Numbered from the stretch's first letter, positions 25,950 through 34,760 are shown. The stretch: DNA of 64,000 nucleotides from Ectopseudomonas composti (GCF_900115475.1 NZ_FOWP01000005.1:248001-312000); one strand, 5' to 3'. Translations and numbers: made by a program. Notes: generated by a model from the letters alone, not told the origin.

Positions 25950-28549
25950 AGCCACAGCCTGCCAGTGTGCTGGTTGCACGTCCTTTCGAGCGTACAGGCC
26001 TGCCAATCGACTCCTCAGAGGTCGCCACAAATATCCGCAGCCAGAATCGTGATGAGAAGAAGGCCTGGAGCAAGGCCGTCAACGCTGCGGCTACGCAAGG
26101 TGACGAAGTGCCCGAACCCTGCTGCAAGACTTTGCACATCAGCCTTTGCTTCGACGGTACCAATAATCACGAGCCTTCAGACTCCATTGCCGACCCGATA
26201 TGCACGAGCAATGTGGCGCGCCTTTACCACGCAAGTCTCGAGAAAACAGAAAAAGGGTTTTTCCGATACTACAGTCCAGGGGTAGGCACTGTTTTCGAGG
26301 AGATCAAAGAATACCTGCCCAGCCAGGCCGGTCTGATCGGGGCTCGAGGTGGCGAAGATCGGATTAATTGGGGGCTTACTCGCTTAATCGCAGCGTTGAA
26401 GGAAACCCTCAAGGAGGCAGGCCAGGAGCCGCTTTCTCTTAGCCAGACACAGGCGCTGGTCGAAGCCATGGGCACCAACTGGGTAGCATCCGTGCTCAGT
26501 GGTGGGCTGCTGGAAAATGGCACCCGCAAGCGCAAGGCAGCGATACAGCCCTATGAGGACGAGCTGACCAGCTTGCTGGAGCAACGCAGCAGCGCAGGCG
26601 AGAAACCGGAAATCCTGGCCTTGCGCCTGTATGTGTATGGCTTTTCCCGTGGTGCAGCCCAGGCCCGAGCCTTTGCCAACTGGCTGATGGAGTTGACGCG
26701 CCGGCAAAACGGTGAGGCCAGCGAGTACCGCTTCGCCGGGCTGCCCATTTCCATCGAGTTCCTGGGGCTGTTCGATACTGTGGCCGCCGTGGGGCTGGCT
26801 GACAGCGCGCCTTTCGCCGCCGGTCATATGGATTGGGCCAGTGGCACCATGCGTTTGCCGGACGAAAGCCAGGTGCAAGCTTGCATGCCAACTGGGCTGC
26901 CTGAAGATTGCCACTTTCTCAAACGCTGCGTACATCTGGTGTCCGCCCATGAGCAGCGTGCCAGCTTTCCGTTGGACTCCATTCGTCGTCGAGAGAAAAC
27001 CGCCGACGGAAAGAGTGATGAAACAAAGGCGTCCGCCTATCGCAAGGACTCCTGGGAATACGTCTATCCGGGTATGCACTCCGATGTGGGTGGTGGCTAT
27101 CCGCCAGGCGATCAGGGCAAGGCCCGTGGTGGTCAGGGCGAGCTGCTGTCGCAGATCCCCCTGCACCATATGTATCGCTCGGCCTTTGCTGCTGGTGCGC
27201 CGCTGCAGGTTCCTGAATCAGTTTTGAGCGACTCGCAAAAGGGAGAGCCCTGGCGAGTCATGGAGCCGAGAACGGAAGTTGCTTTTTCTATCTCCGAAGT
27301 CCTAGTTACCCGCTTTAACGCCTGGCAGAAGCAGGCTAAGGCCAGGCCTCTCGAGGATGTGATCAAGCGAGAACAGGCGCTGATCACAGCCTGGCGTATC
27401 GATCGTTATGCTGGCGGCATCGACACGCAGGGCTTTTATAGCCATGTAAAAAATCAGGACATGAGCGATGAGCAGCAGGATGCTCTGAAACGCCTGCATG
27501 CCCATAAACTGGCGGAAAATGCTGCAGCGGCTCAGGGCAAGGAAGCGCCTGTGCTCAGCACGGGCAAGCAGCGACAACGCGAGGCGGATCTCGAGCTGGT
27601 CGGGGGAAGCGAGGCTTATGCGCGTATCAATACCAACAAGGCGTTCGAGCCAGCGCTGGATGACCGGCAATTGCGCCGTGCAGCCGCCGAGTTCAAGCGC
27701 GATTACGAGCGTAGCTGGGGTGTCGACGAAGACACCTTCAGTATCGGTGGCATCGTCGACATGCTGTTGGGTGGCACTGTCTACCTGATCAACGAAGAAG
27801 ATGAGGCTCAGGAGTACGCCGAGCTTTACCTCAATGGATCTGATCGTCATCGCGAATTGTTCGTCACGCGTGGCGTTATCGCAAATGGGCAGCAGGCCCT
27901 GGTCGAACTCTTCGATGAACAGGTACACGATTCGCGCGCCTGGTTCACCAACTCCTCTCTGTTTGGCGAACGCGAGCCTTTTACCGACTACTTCCGCTAC
28001 CGCCTGGTTCACTTCGACAATGAGTCGAACAAGAGCCTGTCGGTATTGGCGACTGCCGGTCGTGTGGTTGGTGTGGGTATCGCCTTGGCCAGCGTCGGGC
28101 TCTCGATCAAGAAGCGCAATCCGCGTTATTTGCTGGGCCTTTTCTTGCCCTCGCTGGCTACTCCCGTGCTGACGGGCAGGCCAGGCTTACCAGCTTTCCC
28201 GCAAATCAGCGCATTCGATCCGTTGACCGGCATCGCACTGCCGATGATGCAAGGCATGGAAGCTGTGCGAGCCTTTACTCAAAAGCCTGGTGACGTTGTG
28301 GCCATGCTCAACGCCATGCCTTTACCCGTACCGCTCACCGACCAAACCGCCACTACGCCAGAGCTGCAAGCCGTCTTCAAAGCCGCCGAAACGGCGAAGG
28401 CAGTCAAGGCTGCCAATGATTCTGGTGATATGAGCGGTCTACTGGGGCAAGCGATGGATATGGTGGACACGGGTGCCCCCAAACCTGCACTGCAATCTCC
28501 CGGTTGGCTGGATCAAGCCAAAGGTATGGCCAAGGATCTCACTGGCTAG
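25934..28549 (+). CDS. tle1: DUF2235 Tle1-type phospholipase T6SS effector
   Basis: The protein has 871 residues. The N-terminal half is a DUF2235 alpha/beta-hydrolase: LCFDGTNNHEPSD at about 73-85, nucleophile elbow GFSRG at 236-240 (Ser238), FLGLFDTVAAVG with Asp281, and PGMHSDVGGGYP with His382 as the likely catalytic histidine. Tle1 proteins are phospholipases delivered by T6SS to rival periplasms. The C-terminal part carries a hydrophobic stretch (about residues 705-755), perhaps for membrane contact. The gene follows vgrG, a DUF4123 adaptor and two lipoproteins, the standard loading and immunity arrangement. Sampled sequence is AT-richer (one 60-base line is 45 % GC), consistent with transfer. 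A terminator-like hairpin follows. Confidence 0.9.
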   Translation: MSKTLKPQPASVLVARPFERTGLPIDSSEVATNIRSQNRDEKKAWSKAVNAAATQGDEVPEPCCKTLHISLCFDGTNNHEPSDSIADPICTSNVARLYHASLEKTEKGFFRYYSPGVGTVFEEIKEYLPSQAGLIGARGGEDRINWGLTRLIAALKETLKEAGQEPLSLSQTQALVEAMGTNWVASVLSGGLLENGTRKRKAAIQPYEDELTSLLEQRSSAGEKPEILALRLYVYGFSRGAAQARAFANWLMELTRRQNGEASEYRFAGLPISIEFLGLFDTVAAVGLADSAPFAAGHMDWASGTMRLPDESQVQACMPTGLPEDCHFLKRCVHLVSAHEQRASFPLDSIRRREKTADGKSDETKASAYRKDSWEYVYPGMHSDVGGGYPPGDQGKARGGQGELLSQIPLHHMYRSAFAAGAPLQVPESVLSDSQKGEPWRVMEPRTEVAFSISEVLVTRFNAWQKQAKARPLEDVIKREQALITAWRIDRYAGGIDTQGFYSHVKNQDMSDEQQDALKRLHAHKLAENAAAAQGKEAPVLSTGKQRQREADLELVGGSEAYARINTNKAFEPALDDRQLRRAAAEFKRDYERSWGVDEDTFSIGGIVDMLLGGTVYLINEEDEAQEYAELYLNGSDRHRELFVTRGVIANGQQALVELFDEQVHDSRAWFTNSSLFGEREPFTDYFRYRLVHFDNESNKSLSVLATAGRVVGVGIALASVGLSIKKRNPRYLLGLFLPSLATPVLTGRPGLPAFPQISAFDPLTGIALPMMQGMEAVRAFTQKPGDVVAMLNAMPLPVPLTDQTATTPELQAVFKAAETAKAVKAANDSGDMSGLLGQAMDMVDTGAPKPALQSPGWLDQAKGMAKDLTG

Positions 28550-28556
28550 GAGTAAA

Positions 28557-28586
28557 GGGCGGCAGCGCATTTCTGCGCTGCTGCCC
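28557..28586. terminator. Bidirectional terminator-like hairpin after tle1
   Basis: A 13-base inverted repeat with one G-U pair (arms 28557-28569 and 28574-28586, loop TTTC) lies between the convergent tle1 and the minus-strand gene ending at 28595. No strong T run follows on either side, so it is a weak intrinsic terminator at best. Confidence 0.55.
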
Positions 28587-28594
28587 CTTCCGGT

Positions 28595-29062
28595 TTACGG
28601 CTCTACCGCCTCCAGCGCACTCTTCAGCGCCCCCGCCTCCTTGAACACCTTCTGTTCCACCAACTTCCCATTCTCCAACTGCAGCCACAGCACCTCACCC
28701 TCGCCAGCCGGATAACGCGGGACGATGCGGGCGTCGCGGTCGAGGAGGATGCGGTAGCTGTAGTCGCGCATCTTCGGCAGGGCGAAGAGGGTGGCGATGA
28801 TGCGGGGCATGCGGCTGACGTCGGCGAGGAAGATCGCCTGGCGCTGTTCCAGATAGCCCTTGGGCTTGCCTTCCAGAGCGGCGTTGACCAGTTTGGCGCC
28901 GTCCATGTCGCGGGCGACCAGCAGTACGCGGGTCTGTTTGCTGAGGGTGTAGGGCACGTCATGCTGGTCCAGCAGCGTCCATGGCGCCAGACGGTCGCCG
29001 GGCTCCAGGGCCAGTGCAGCAGTGGACAGCAGGCACAGCAACATCAGGGCAGCAGCTTTCAT
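28595..29062 (-). CDS. Exported protein with thioredoxin-like features
   Basis: The protein has 155 residues and a clear signal peptide (MKAAALMLLCLLSTAALA). The mature part starts EPGDRLAPWTLLDQHDVPYTL, which resembles the opening of thioredoxin-fold/AhpC-like proteins, but there is no CxxC motif. Later it has VLLVARDMDGAKLVNAAL and YRILLDRDARIVPRYPAGEGEVLWLQL. Periplasmic location is likely; no enzymatic role can be assigned. The next gene on the same strand lies 31 bases upstream, so the two may be co-transcribed. Confidence 0.75.
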   Translation of the reverse strand: MKAAALMLLCLLSTAALALEPGDRLAPWTLLDQHDVPYTLSKQTRVLLVARDMDGAKLVNAALEGKPKGYLEQRQAIFLADVSRMPRIIATLFALPKMRDYSYRILLDRDARIVPRYPAGEGEVLWLQLENGKLVEQKVFKEAGALKSALEAVEP

Positions 29063-29093
29063 GCTGGAACTCCTAGCAGGGGATGGCAGGCGG

Positions 29094-29639
29094 TTAGAGG
29101 TCTTCGTCGGTCACCAGGCGCACTTCGCCCGCTTCCATGGCATAGGCGGCGTCGGCCAGGTCGTTGCTGACCTGCTCCACCTTCAGCTCGCCACTGACCC
29201 ACAGCGGGGCGTAGATGTCGTCGAGCGGGATGCCCTTCGGATAGCGCACCAGTACCAGCTGGTTCGGTGGCGGTGGTGGGACGTGGATGCAGGCGCCCGG
29301 ATAGGGCACCAGGAAGAACAGCGTGCTGTTGCCTTTCTCGTCGTTCTCCAGCGGTACCGGGTAGCCGCCCAGGCGGATGGCCTTGCCGTCAAGTGCGGCG
29401 ACGGTCTTGGCGGAGTACATCACCGCAGGCAGATCTTTGTCCTGCTGACGCAGGCCGCCTTCGCCGTAGAAGGTGCTGTCACCTTCAGGGCTGTCGTGGC
29501 TGATCTCGGGCATTTCCTCGAGGGCTTTGCGGTCTTCCGGAGGCACCAGGTCGAGCCAGTCGGTTTCCGGCAGTTCGGCGTGGGCCAGGCCGGTACAGAA
29601 GAGCAGGGCGAGCAGCAGGTGGCGCATGGGGTATGGCAT
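29094..29639 (-). CDS. DUF3299-family exported protein
   Basis: The protein has 181 residues from the ATG at 29639; an ATG at 29627 (MRHLLLALLF) is equally possible, and neither has a strong ribosome site. A signal peptide ends near HA. The mature protein has TDWLDLVP, then AIRLGGYPVPLE, FFLVPYPGACIHVPPPPPNQ, the hallmark of DUF3299. These proteins are exported and of unknown function. It is probably co-transcribed with the gene ending at 28595. Confidence 0.82.
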   Translation of the reverse strand: MPYPMRHLLLALLFCTGLAHAELPETDWLDLVPPEDRKALEEMPEISHDSPEGDSTFYGEGGLRQQDKDLPAVMYSAKTVAALDGKAIRLGGYPVPLENDEKGNSTLFFLVPYPGACIHVPPPPPNQLVLVRYPKGIPLDDIYAPLWVSGELKVEQVSNDLADAAYAMEAGEVRLVTDEDL

Positions 29640-29691
29640 CTCGTGGCAGCGTGAACGAGGAGCCGACAAGTCGGCTCCTGAGCAGGGCCTG

Positions 29692-29937
29692 TCAGCCCTT
29701 CTTGATTGCGCCGTAGATTACCAGCAGAACGATGGCGCCGATCACCGCGCCGATAAAACCGGCAGCCTGCCCGGCCTGGTAGATGCCCAACGCCTGGCCG
29801 CCGTAGGTGGCTGCGATGGAGCCGCCGATGCCGAGCAGGATGGTCATGATCCAGCCCATGCTGTCATCCCCAGGTTTGAGAAAGCGTGCGATCAGACCGA
29901 CGATCAGGCCGATGAAAATGGTGCCGATAATGCCCAT
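29692..29937 (-). CDS. GlsB/YeaQ/YmgE-family small membrane protein
   Basis: The protein has 81 residues, almost entirely three glycine-rich membrane spans: GTIFIGLIVGLIARFLKPGDD, MGWIMTILLGIGGSIAATYGG and AGFIGAVIGAIVLLVIYGAI. This is the GlsB/YeaQ/YmgE (transglycosylase-associated) family, often stress-induced, with no established biochemical role. The start ATG has AAGGAG on the minus strand (near 29950). Confidence 0.92.
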   Translation of the reverse strand: MGIIGTIFIGLIVGLIARFLKPGDDSMGWIMTILLGIGGSIAATYGGQALGIYQAGQAAGFIGAVIGAIVLLVIYGAIKKG

Positions 29938-30003
29938 TGGCGTGTCTCCTTGATGAGTGCCGCGTATGCGGCAGGCCCTGCTTGAGACCGGCAGACAGGG
30001 GCT

Positions 30004-30768
30004 TCAGTTCGCCACCTCCGGTGGTTGGACCTCATAGCGCTGGTAGATCAGGACGATCTCGCCCGCGACGCGCATGCGTTCGAGCTCAGCGCCCAGGCGG
30101 TCATAGAGGTCACGACGATCACGCTGGTAGCGCTTGAGCGATGCGCCGAAGTGATTGCCCAGTAGCTGCTGGTGGTCGTAGTGCGCGTAGCTGTAGTCGC
30201 GAAACTCCATTGCCTTGAACTGCGCCTCCATCGGCACGACGTCGAGAACCGCGATGGTATCGAGGCGCTCGGCGCGGAACATTGCCGCCAGCTGCGCATC
30301 GTCGCTGGCATAGACCCGGCCCAGCATGTCATCGCTATCGAACTGCTCGAAATAGGCCGTGCCGCGCTTCACGCCGAGTGAGAGTGCATATAGGTCGTCG
30401 TAACGGCTCAGTCTTGCCTCTTCGCCTGGACGGACGATGAAGCGCACGTTCAGCTGTTGATTGCCGATACTGGGTAGGAAGTGAATGTATTCGCGGCGTT
30501 GCTCGGTGATCAGTACGCGCGGCAGCAGGTCGATTCGACCTGAGCGCAGGTCGTCAAGGCTGCGCAGGAACGGTGCTTCGCGCCAGTGCAGGTCTATCCC
30601 GACGCGGTGTGCGGCCGTCTCCAGCACGCTGATCAGCGGGCCGCTGGGCAAGCCATCGACCGCGCGCATCTCCGGTGGCCGTTCGCGGAAATCGACACGC
30701 AACACGTCGTCGTCGCCGACGCAGGTCAGCGCGAACAGCAAAGGCAGTAAGGAAAGTAGACGCTTCAT
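30004..30768 (-). CDS. Periplasmic solute-binding-like protein (SBP_bac_3 family)
   Basis: The protein has 254 residues with a signal peptide (MKRLLSLLPLLFALTCVG). The mature part has features of amino-acid-type bacterial solute-binding proteins: LISVLETAAHRVGIDLHWREAP, LDDLRSGRIDLLPRV, and YALSLGVKRGTAYF. Pseudomonads have many orphan members of this fold, and no ABC permease genes are adjacent, so transport, sensing or an orphan role are all open. The start codon has no purine-rich ribosome site; instead a perfect 13-bp hairpin lies directly upstream (30775-30804). Confidence 0.8.
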   Translation of the reverse strand: MKRLLSLLPLLFALTCVGDDDVLRVDFRERPPEMRAVDGLPSGPLISVLETAAHRVGIDLHWREAPFLRSLDDLRSGRIDLLPRVLITEQRREYIHFLPSIGNQQLNVRFIVRPGEEARLSRYDDLYALSLGVKRGTAYFEQFDSDDMLGRVYASDDAQLAAMFRAERLDTIAVLDVVPMEAQFKAMEFRDYSYAHYDHQQLLGNHFGASLKRYQRDRRDLYDRLGAELERMRVAGEIVLIYQRYEVQPPEVAN

Positions 30769-30774
30769 GGAGGG

Positions 30775-30804
30775 GCTCTTGAACGACCACCGTCGTTCAA
30801 GAGC
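30775..30804 (-). promoter_or_regulatory. Perfect 13-bp hairpin between purK and the solute-binding gene
   Basis: The arms 30775-30787 and 30792-30804 are perfectly complementary, with a four-base loop. The hairpin lies 20 bases after the purK stop and ends 6 bases before the start codon of the next minus-strand gene. There is no U tract, so it may be the purK mRNA 3' end, a processing site or a structure that masks the downstream start. Confidence 0.6.
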
Positions 30805-30823
30805 TTAGCCGTGAATCGCTTTA

Positions 30824-31909
30824 TCAGCCCTTGGCGATCAGCGCCTGAACGGCCGCGATACCGGTATCCAGGCTGGCGCGATCAGCACTGCGCAGGGTGG
30901 CATGGCCGACCTTGCGCCCGGCCTTGAAGGCCTTGCCGTAGTGGTGCAGGTGGCAATCGGCGACGCTGATCACCTTGTCCACTGGCGGCACTTCACTGAT
31001 GAAGTTGAGCATGGCGCTCTCGCCCAACTTGGCAGTCGAGCCCAGTGGCAGACCGGCGACGGCGCGCAGGTGGTTCTCGAACTGGCTGCACTCGGCGCCT
31101 TCGATGGTCCAGTGCCCAGAGTTGTGCACGCGCGGGGCGATCTCGTTGGCCTTGAGGCCGCCGTCCACCTCGAAGAATTCGAAGGCCAGCACGCCGACGT
31201 AATCGAGCTTGTCCAGCACGCGGCCGACGTAGCCCTCGGCCAGCGCCTGCAGTGGATGATCGGTGCTGGCAACGGACAGGGCGAGGATGCCGCTGTCGTG
31301 GGTGTTGTGCACCAGCGGGTAGAAGCGGGTTTCGCCATCGCGTGCACGCACGGCGATCAGCGACACCTCGCCGGTGAAGGGCACGAAGCCTTCGAGGATG
31401 CACGGCACGCTGCCCAGTTCGGCGAAGGCGCCGGTGACGTCTTCCGGCTTGCGCAGGACTTTCTGGCCCTTGCCGTCGTAGCCCAGGGTGCGGGTCTTCA
31501 TCACCGCCGGCAGGCCAATGTTGGCCACCGCGGCGTTGAGGTCGGCCTGTGACTGGATATCGGCAAACTCGGGGGTGGGAATGCCCAACTCGCGGAACAT
31601 GGACTTCTCGAACCAGCGATCACGGGCAATACGCAGGGCTTCCGCGCCCGGATAGACCGGCACGAACTGCGAGAGGAAGGCCACGGTTTCAGCCGGTACG
31701 CTCTCGAATTCGAAGGTGACCAGGTCGACCTCGTCGGCCAGCTGGCGCAGGTGGTCCTGATCGCCGTAGTCGGCGCGGATGTGCTCGCCGAGCGCCTGGG
31801 CGCAGGCGTCCGGCGCCGGGTCGAGAAACGCGAAGTTCATGCCCAGCGGGGTGCCCGCCAGGGCCATCATGCGGCCCAGTTGGCCGCCACCGATCACACC
31901 GATTTTCAT
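30824..31909 (-). CDS. purK: N5-carboxyaminoimidazole ribonucleotide synthase PurK
   Basis: The protein has 361 residues from the ATG at 31909 (MKIGVIGGGQLGRMMALAG, the PurK N-terminus with its dinucleotide-like glycine loop). ATP-grasp features include KTRTLGYDGKGQ, CILEGFVPF, and NEIAPRVHNSGHWTIEGAECSQFENHLRAV. It converts AIR, ATP and bicarbonate to N5-CAIR in purine synthesis, the substrate for PurE. AAGGGG lies just upstream. An in-frame extension to 31999 is rejected. It lies 147 bases downstream of purE on the same strand. Confidence 0.97.
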   Translation of the reverse strand: MKIGVIGGGQLGRMMALAGTPLGMNFAFLDPAPDACAQALGEHIRADYGDQDHLRQLADEVDLVTFEFESVPAETVAFLSQFVPVYPGAEALRIARDRWFEKSMFRELGIPTPEFADIQSQADLNAAVANIGLPAVMKTRTLGYDGKGQKVLRKPEDVTGAFAELGSVPCILEGFVPFTGEVSLIAVRARDGETRFYPLVHNTHDSGILALSVASTDHPLQALAEGYVGRVLDKLDYVGVLAFEFFEVDGGLKANEIAPRVHNSGHWTIEGAECSQFENHLRAVAGLPLGSTAKLGESAMLNFISEVPPVDKVISVADCHLHHYGKAFKAGRKVGHATLRSADRASLDTGIAAVQALIAKG

Positions 31910-32056
31910 AACAAAGCCCCTTTTCAGCAGGTGGCGAGACCAAGCAGTTGAACGCTGCGCGCAGCGCAGGAAGCGGAGTTTACGCCGGTAAATGAGCATT
32001 CCGAGCAGCGGACAGCGTTCGAATGCGCCGTGTCGCCGCCCCTGATGGAATGGGCT

Positions 32057-32548
32057 TCAGGCCTCGCGCGGGTCCGGGTTGCTCAGCACGGTATCGGTCT
32101 GTTCCTGACGGAACTGCTTCAGCGCCGCATGGAACTGCGGGTGCTGGTGACCGAGGATGCTGGCGGCGAGCAGGGCGGCGTTGACTGCGCCAGCCTTGCC
32201 GATGGCCAGGGTGGCGACCGGAATACCGGCCGGCATCTGCACGATCGACAGCAACGAGTCGACGCCCGAGAGCATGGACGACTGCACCGGCACGCCGAGC
32301 ACCGGCAGGTGGGTCTTGGCCGCGCACATGCCCGGCAGGTGGGCAGCGCCACCGGCACCGGCGATGATCACCTGGATGCCGCGTGCTTCAGCTTCTTCGG
32401 CGTACTGGAACAGCAGGTCCGGAGTGCGGTGGGCAGAAACCACCTTGACCTCGTGGGGGATGCCCAGCTTGTCCAGCATCTCGGCGGTGTGGCTAAGGGT
32501 GGACCAATCGGACTTGGAGCCCATGATCACGCCAACCAGTGCGCTCAT
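32057..32548 (-). CDS. purE: N5-carboxyaminoimidazole ribonucleotide mutase PurE
   Basis: The protein has 163 residues, the class I PurE length. It starts [20 protein letters not shown], and has [20 protein letters not shown] and [16 protein letters not shown], the active-site segments. It isomerises N5-CAIR to CAIR. The frame stays open for 440 codons upstream, but the PurE homology and the AGAGG ribosome site fix the start at 32548. A leader with a terminator-like hairpin lies upstream, suggesting attenuation of purEK. Confidence 0.97.
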   Translation of the reverse strand: MSALVGVIMGSKSDWSTLSHTAEMLDKLGIPHEVKVVSAHRTPDLLFQYAEEAEARGIQVIIAGAGGAAHLPGMCAAKTHLPVLGVPVQSSMLSGVDSLLSIVQMPAGIPVATLAIGKAGAVNAALLAASILGHQHPQFHAALKQFRQEQTDTVLSNPDPREA

Positions 32549-32585
32549 CAAAGTGCCTCTTCTCTCGGGCGCCTCGCGGCGCGTC

Positions 32586-32625
32586 AAAAACCAACAAGCC
32601 ACGCGGGCGGGCCAGCGTGGCTTGT
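32586..32625 (-). terminator. Intrinsic-terminator-like hairpin in the purE leader
   Basis: On the minus strand, an 11-bp perfect stem (arms 32615-32625 and 32594-32604, 10-base loop) is followed by TGG and five T residues. No gene on that strand lies upstream to be terminated, since adhP is divergent. It sits between a likely purE -10 element and the purE start, so premature termination/attenuation is a reasonable reading. A 14-codon open frame (ATG at 32628, TGA at 32584-32586) spans it exactly but lacks a ribosome site. Confidence 0.6.
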
Positions 32626-32665
32626 CATGATTCGTTGGCCGGGTGCTGCCGGCCGAAGGCCGCGC

Positions 32666-32671
32666 AGTATA
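32666..32671 (-). promoter_or_regulatory. Candidate -10 element of the purE promoter
   Basis: TATACT on the minus strand, 118 bases upstream of the purE ATG. I see no good -35 at 17 bases, so the call rests on the perfect -10-like hexamer and its position in the purE/adhP divergent gap. Confidence 0.4.
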
Positions 32672-32824
32672 ACGCAAAGCCAGCAGCGTCGGGCAGTGGC
32701 GATGACCGTTTGTCATACAAGGTGTGGCCGTGGCGGAAAACTGCCCAAACCTTGCTCTGGAGCAATGCCGGCGAGGGCTGCGCGCGCACACTGGTGTTCC
32801 ACTCGCATGGAAGAGGAACCGCGC

Positions 32825-33847
32825 ATGAACCAGACCATGAAAGCCGCAGTTGTCCACGCCTTCGGCGAACCCCTGCGTATCGAGGAGGTGAAGACGCCGC
32901 TGCCCGGCCCCGGGCAGATCCTGGTGAAGATCGAGGCCTCGGGCGTCTGCCATACCGACCTGCACGCCGCCGAAGGCGACTGGCCGGTGAAACCGAGCCT
33001 GCCGTTCATTCCGGGCCACGAAGGCGTGGGCTATGTCGCGGCGGTTGGCAGCGGTGTGACGCGCGTGAAGGAGGGCGACCGTGTCGGCGTGCCCTGGCTG
33101 TACACCGCCTGCGGCTGCTGCGAGCACTGTTTGACCGGCTGGGAGACGCTCTGCGAGAGCCAGCAGAACACCGGCTATTCGATCAATGGCGGCTACGCCG
33201 AATATGTACTGGCTGACCCGAATTACGTCGGCATCCTGCCGAAAAATGTCGGCTTCCTCGAGATCGCGCCGATCCTCTGCGCCGGCGTGACGGTATACAA
33301 AGGCCTCAAGGAGACCAAGGCGCGCCCCGGTCAGTGGGTGGCGATCTCCGGTATCGGCGGCCTCGGCCACGTCGCGGTGCAGTATGCCCGCGCCATGGGC
33401 CTGCACGTGATTGCGGTGGATGTCGACGACGCCAAGCTGGAGCTGGCGCGCAAGCTCGGTGCCAGCCTGACCATCAACGCGCGCAAGGAAAACCCGGCTG
33501 AGGTGGTGCAGCGCGATATCGGCGGCGCCCATGGCGTGCTGGTCACCGCAGTGTCCAACGCCGCCTTCGGTCAGGCCATTGGCATGGCACGCCGGCATGG
33601 CACGGTGGCGTTGGTCGGCTTGCCGCCGGGCGATTTCCCCACGCCGATCTTCGATGTGGTGCTCAAGGCCATCACGATCACCGGTTCTATCGTCGGTACT
33701 CGCGCCGATCTGCAGGAAGCGCTGGATTTTGCCGGTGAAGGCCTGGTCAAGGCCACGGTGCACAGCGACAAACTCGACAACATCAACGGCATCTTCGAAC
33801 AGATGCGTGGGGGACAGATCGAGGGACGCGTAGTGCTGCAGTTCTGA
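32825..33847 (+). CDS. adhP: Zinc-dependent alcohol dehydrogenase AdhP
   Basis: The protein has 340 residues, a medium-chain dehydrogenase. Catalytic zinc ligands Cys42 and His65-Glu66 (CHTDLH, GHEGVG) are present, as is the structural-zinc cluster CGCCEHC with the fourth cysteine in TLCESQ. The NAD-binding loop is [14 protein letters not shown]. The sequence matches the ethanol-active AdhP/AdhA type. The start is the ATG at 32825 with AGAGGA upstream; the longer open frame is non-coding overlap with the purE region. It is divergent from purE, as the neighbouring genes are in P. aeruginosa. Confidence 0.95.
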   Translation: MNQTMKAAVVHAFGEPLRIEEVKTPLPGPGQILVKIEASGVCHTDLHAAEGDWPVKPSLPFIPGHEGVGYVAAVGSGVTRVKEGDRVGVPWLYTACGCCEHCLTGWETLCESQQNTGYSINGGYAEYVLADPNYVGILPKNVGFLEIAPILCAGVTVYKGLKETKARPGQWVAISGIGGLGHVAVQYARAMGLHVIAVDVDDAKLELARKLGASLTINARKENPAEVVQRDIGGAHGVLVTAVSNAAFGQAIGMARRHGTVALVGLPPGDFPTPIFDVVLKAITITGSIVGTRADLQEALDFAGEGLVKATVHSDKLDNINGIFEQMRGGQIEGRVVLQF

Positions 33848-33926
33848 TTCGGGCAAGGCCACGGACGAGCAACTTTCCTACAGAACGGACGCGCACGGGC
33901 GCACAGATCGACGCCAGATGGCTGGC

Positions 33927-33932
33927 TATACT
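33927..33932 (+). promoter_or_regulatory. Candidate -10 element upstream of the 33966 gene
   Basis: TATACT lies 34 bases before the ATG of the exported protein gene, in the gap after adhP. No clear -35 is seen. Confidence 0.35.
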
Positions 33933-33965
33933 GGGCGCCCTTTATCCGTACAAGGACGTGTCGTC

Positions 33966-34760
33966 ATGAAACAGTACGTTTCGCTGGTTGCCCTCTCCCT
34001 GCTCTCCTTTCAAGCCGCTGCGCTGGATCTGGCCAAGCATCCGCAGGTCTTCGATGCCGGTCAGGGCGTCAGCCTGGCGCTGGCCCCTTCTGCCGACGGC
34101 AAGCAGGCGCTGGTACAGGTGCGTGGTATCAATCATCCGCTCGACGAAGTGGTGTTCCTCACCGATGTCCGCGAGTTGGGCAACGAGCAGCGCGACTACG
34201 GCATCCGCCTCGACGGGCGCGACTACAATCTGCTGAACAAGCGTCGTGCCTGGGGCGGCGAGAGCTACCAGCTCAACCTGCCTAATACCCAGGGCTTCGA
34301 GCTCAGTTACAGCGATGACAAGACCAAGGCACTCAAGCCGGCTGAGTTGCTCGCGATCTACCAGAAGCAGGAGAAGGATGGCCTGCAGGCACGCCTGGCT
34401 GCCTTCGACCGCAAGCAACGCGTAGCGGACTACAACGCTCGCTTGCAGGAAATGGACGGCGAAGCCACCAAGGCCTGCGGCACCCCGCTGGCGACCAAGG
34501 TGGACTGGAGCGCCATCAGTGACGAACAGCTGATCGGCCTCAGCGTGCCGAGCTTCTGTGGCGAGGTGGTCAACCAGATGGCTTACCTGTGCGGCAAGGA
34601 CGATCGCTACAAGGCCGAAGCCAAGACCCTTAAGGGTGTCGACTGCCGCTTCGGCGAGGCGATGAAGCTGCGCGAGCAGGGTGGCCAGCTGCAATTCACC
34701 ACCCACCCGGATGAAGCCAATCAGGGCGACTTCATCAACGCCATTCTGCGTAACCGCTGA
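33966..34760 (+). CDS. Exported protein of unknown function
   Basis: The protein has 264 residues, with a signal peptide (MKQYVSLVALSLLSFQAAA) and a mature part beginning LDLAKHPQVF. There are four cysteines in the C-terminal half (CGTPL, FCGEV, LCGKDD, DCRFGE), probably two disulfides. I do not recognise a domain. AAGGA lies 10 bases before the ATG. The neighbours (adhP, an AraC regulator) do not suggest a role. Confidence 0.8.
   Translation: MKQYVSLVALSLLSFQAAALDLAKHPQVFDAGQGVSLALAPSADGKQALVQVRGINHPLDEVVFLTDVRELGNEQRDYGIRLDGRDYNLLNKRRAWGGESYQLNLPNTQGFELSYSDDKTKALKPAELLAIYQKQEKDGLQARLAAFDRKQRVADYNARLQEMDGEATKACGTPLATKVDWSAISDEQLIGLSVPSFCGEVVNQMAYLCGKDDRYKAEAKTLKGVDCRFGEAMKLREQGGQLQFTTHPDEANQGDFINAILRNR

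Noticed and set aside
32030..32824. In-frame upstream extension of adhP through purE
   Set aside because: It would overlap all of purE antisense; the dehydrogenase homology and ribosome site start at 32825.
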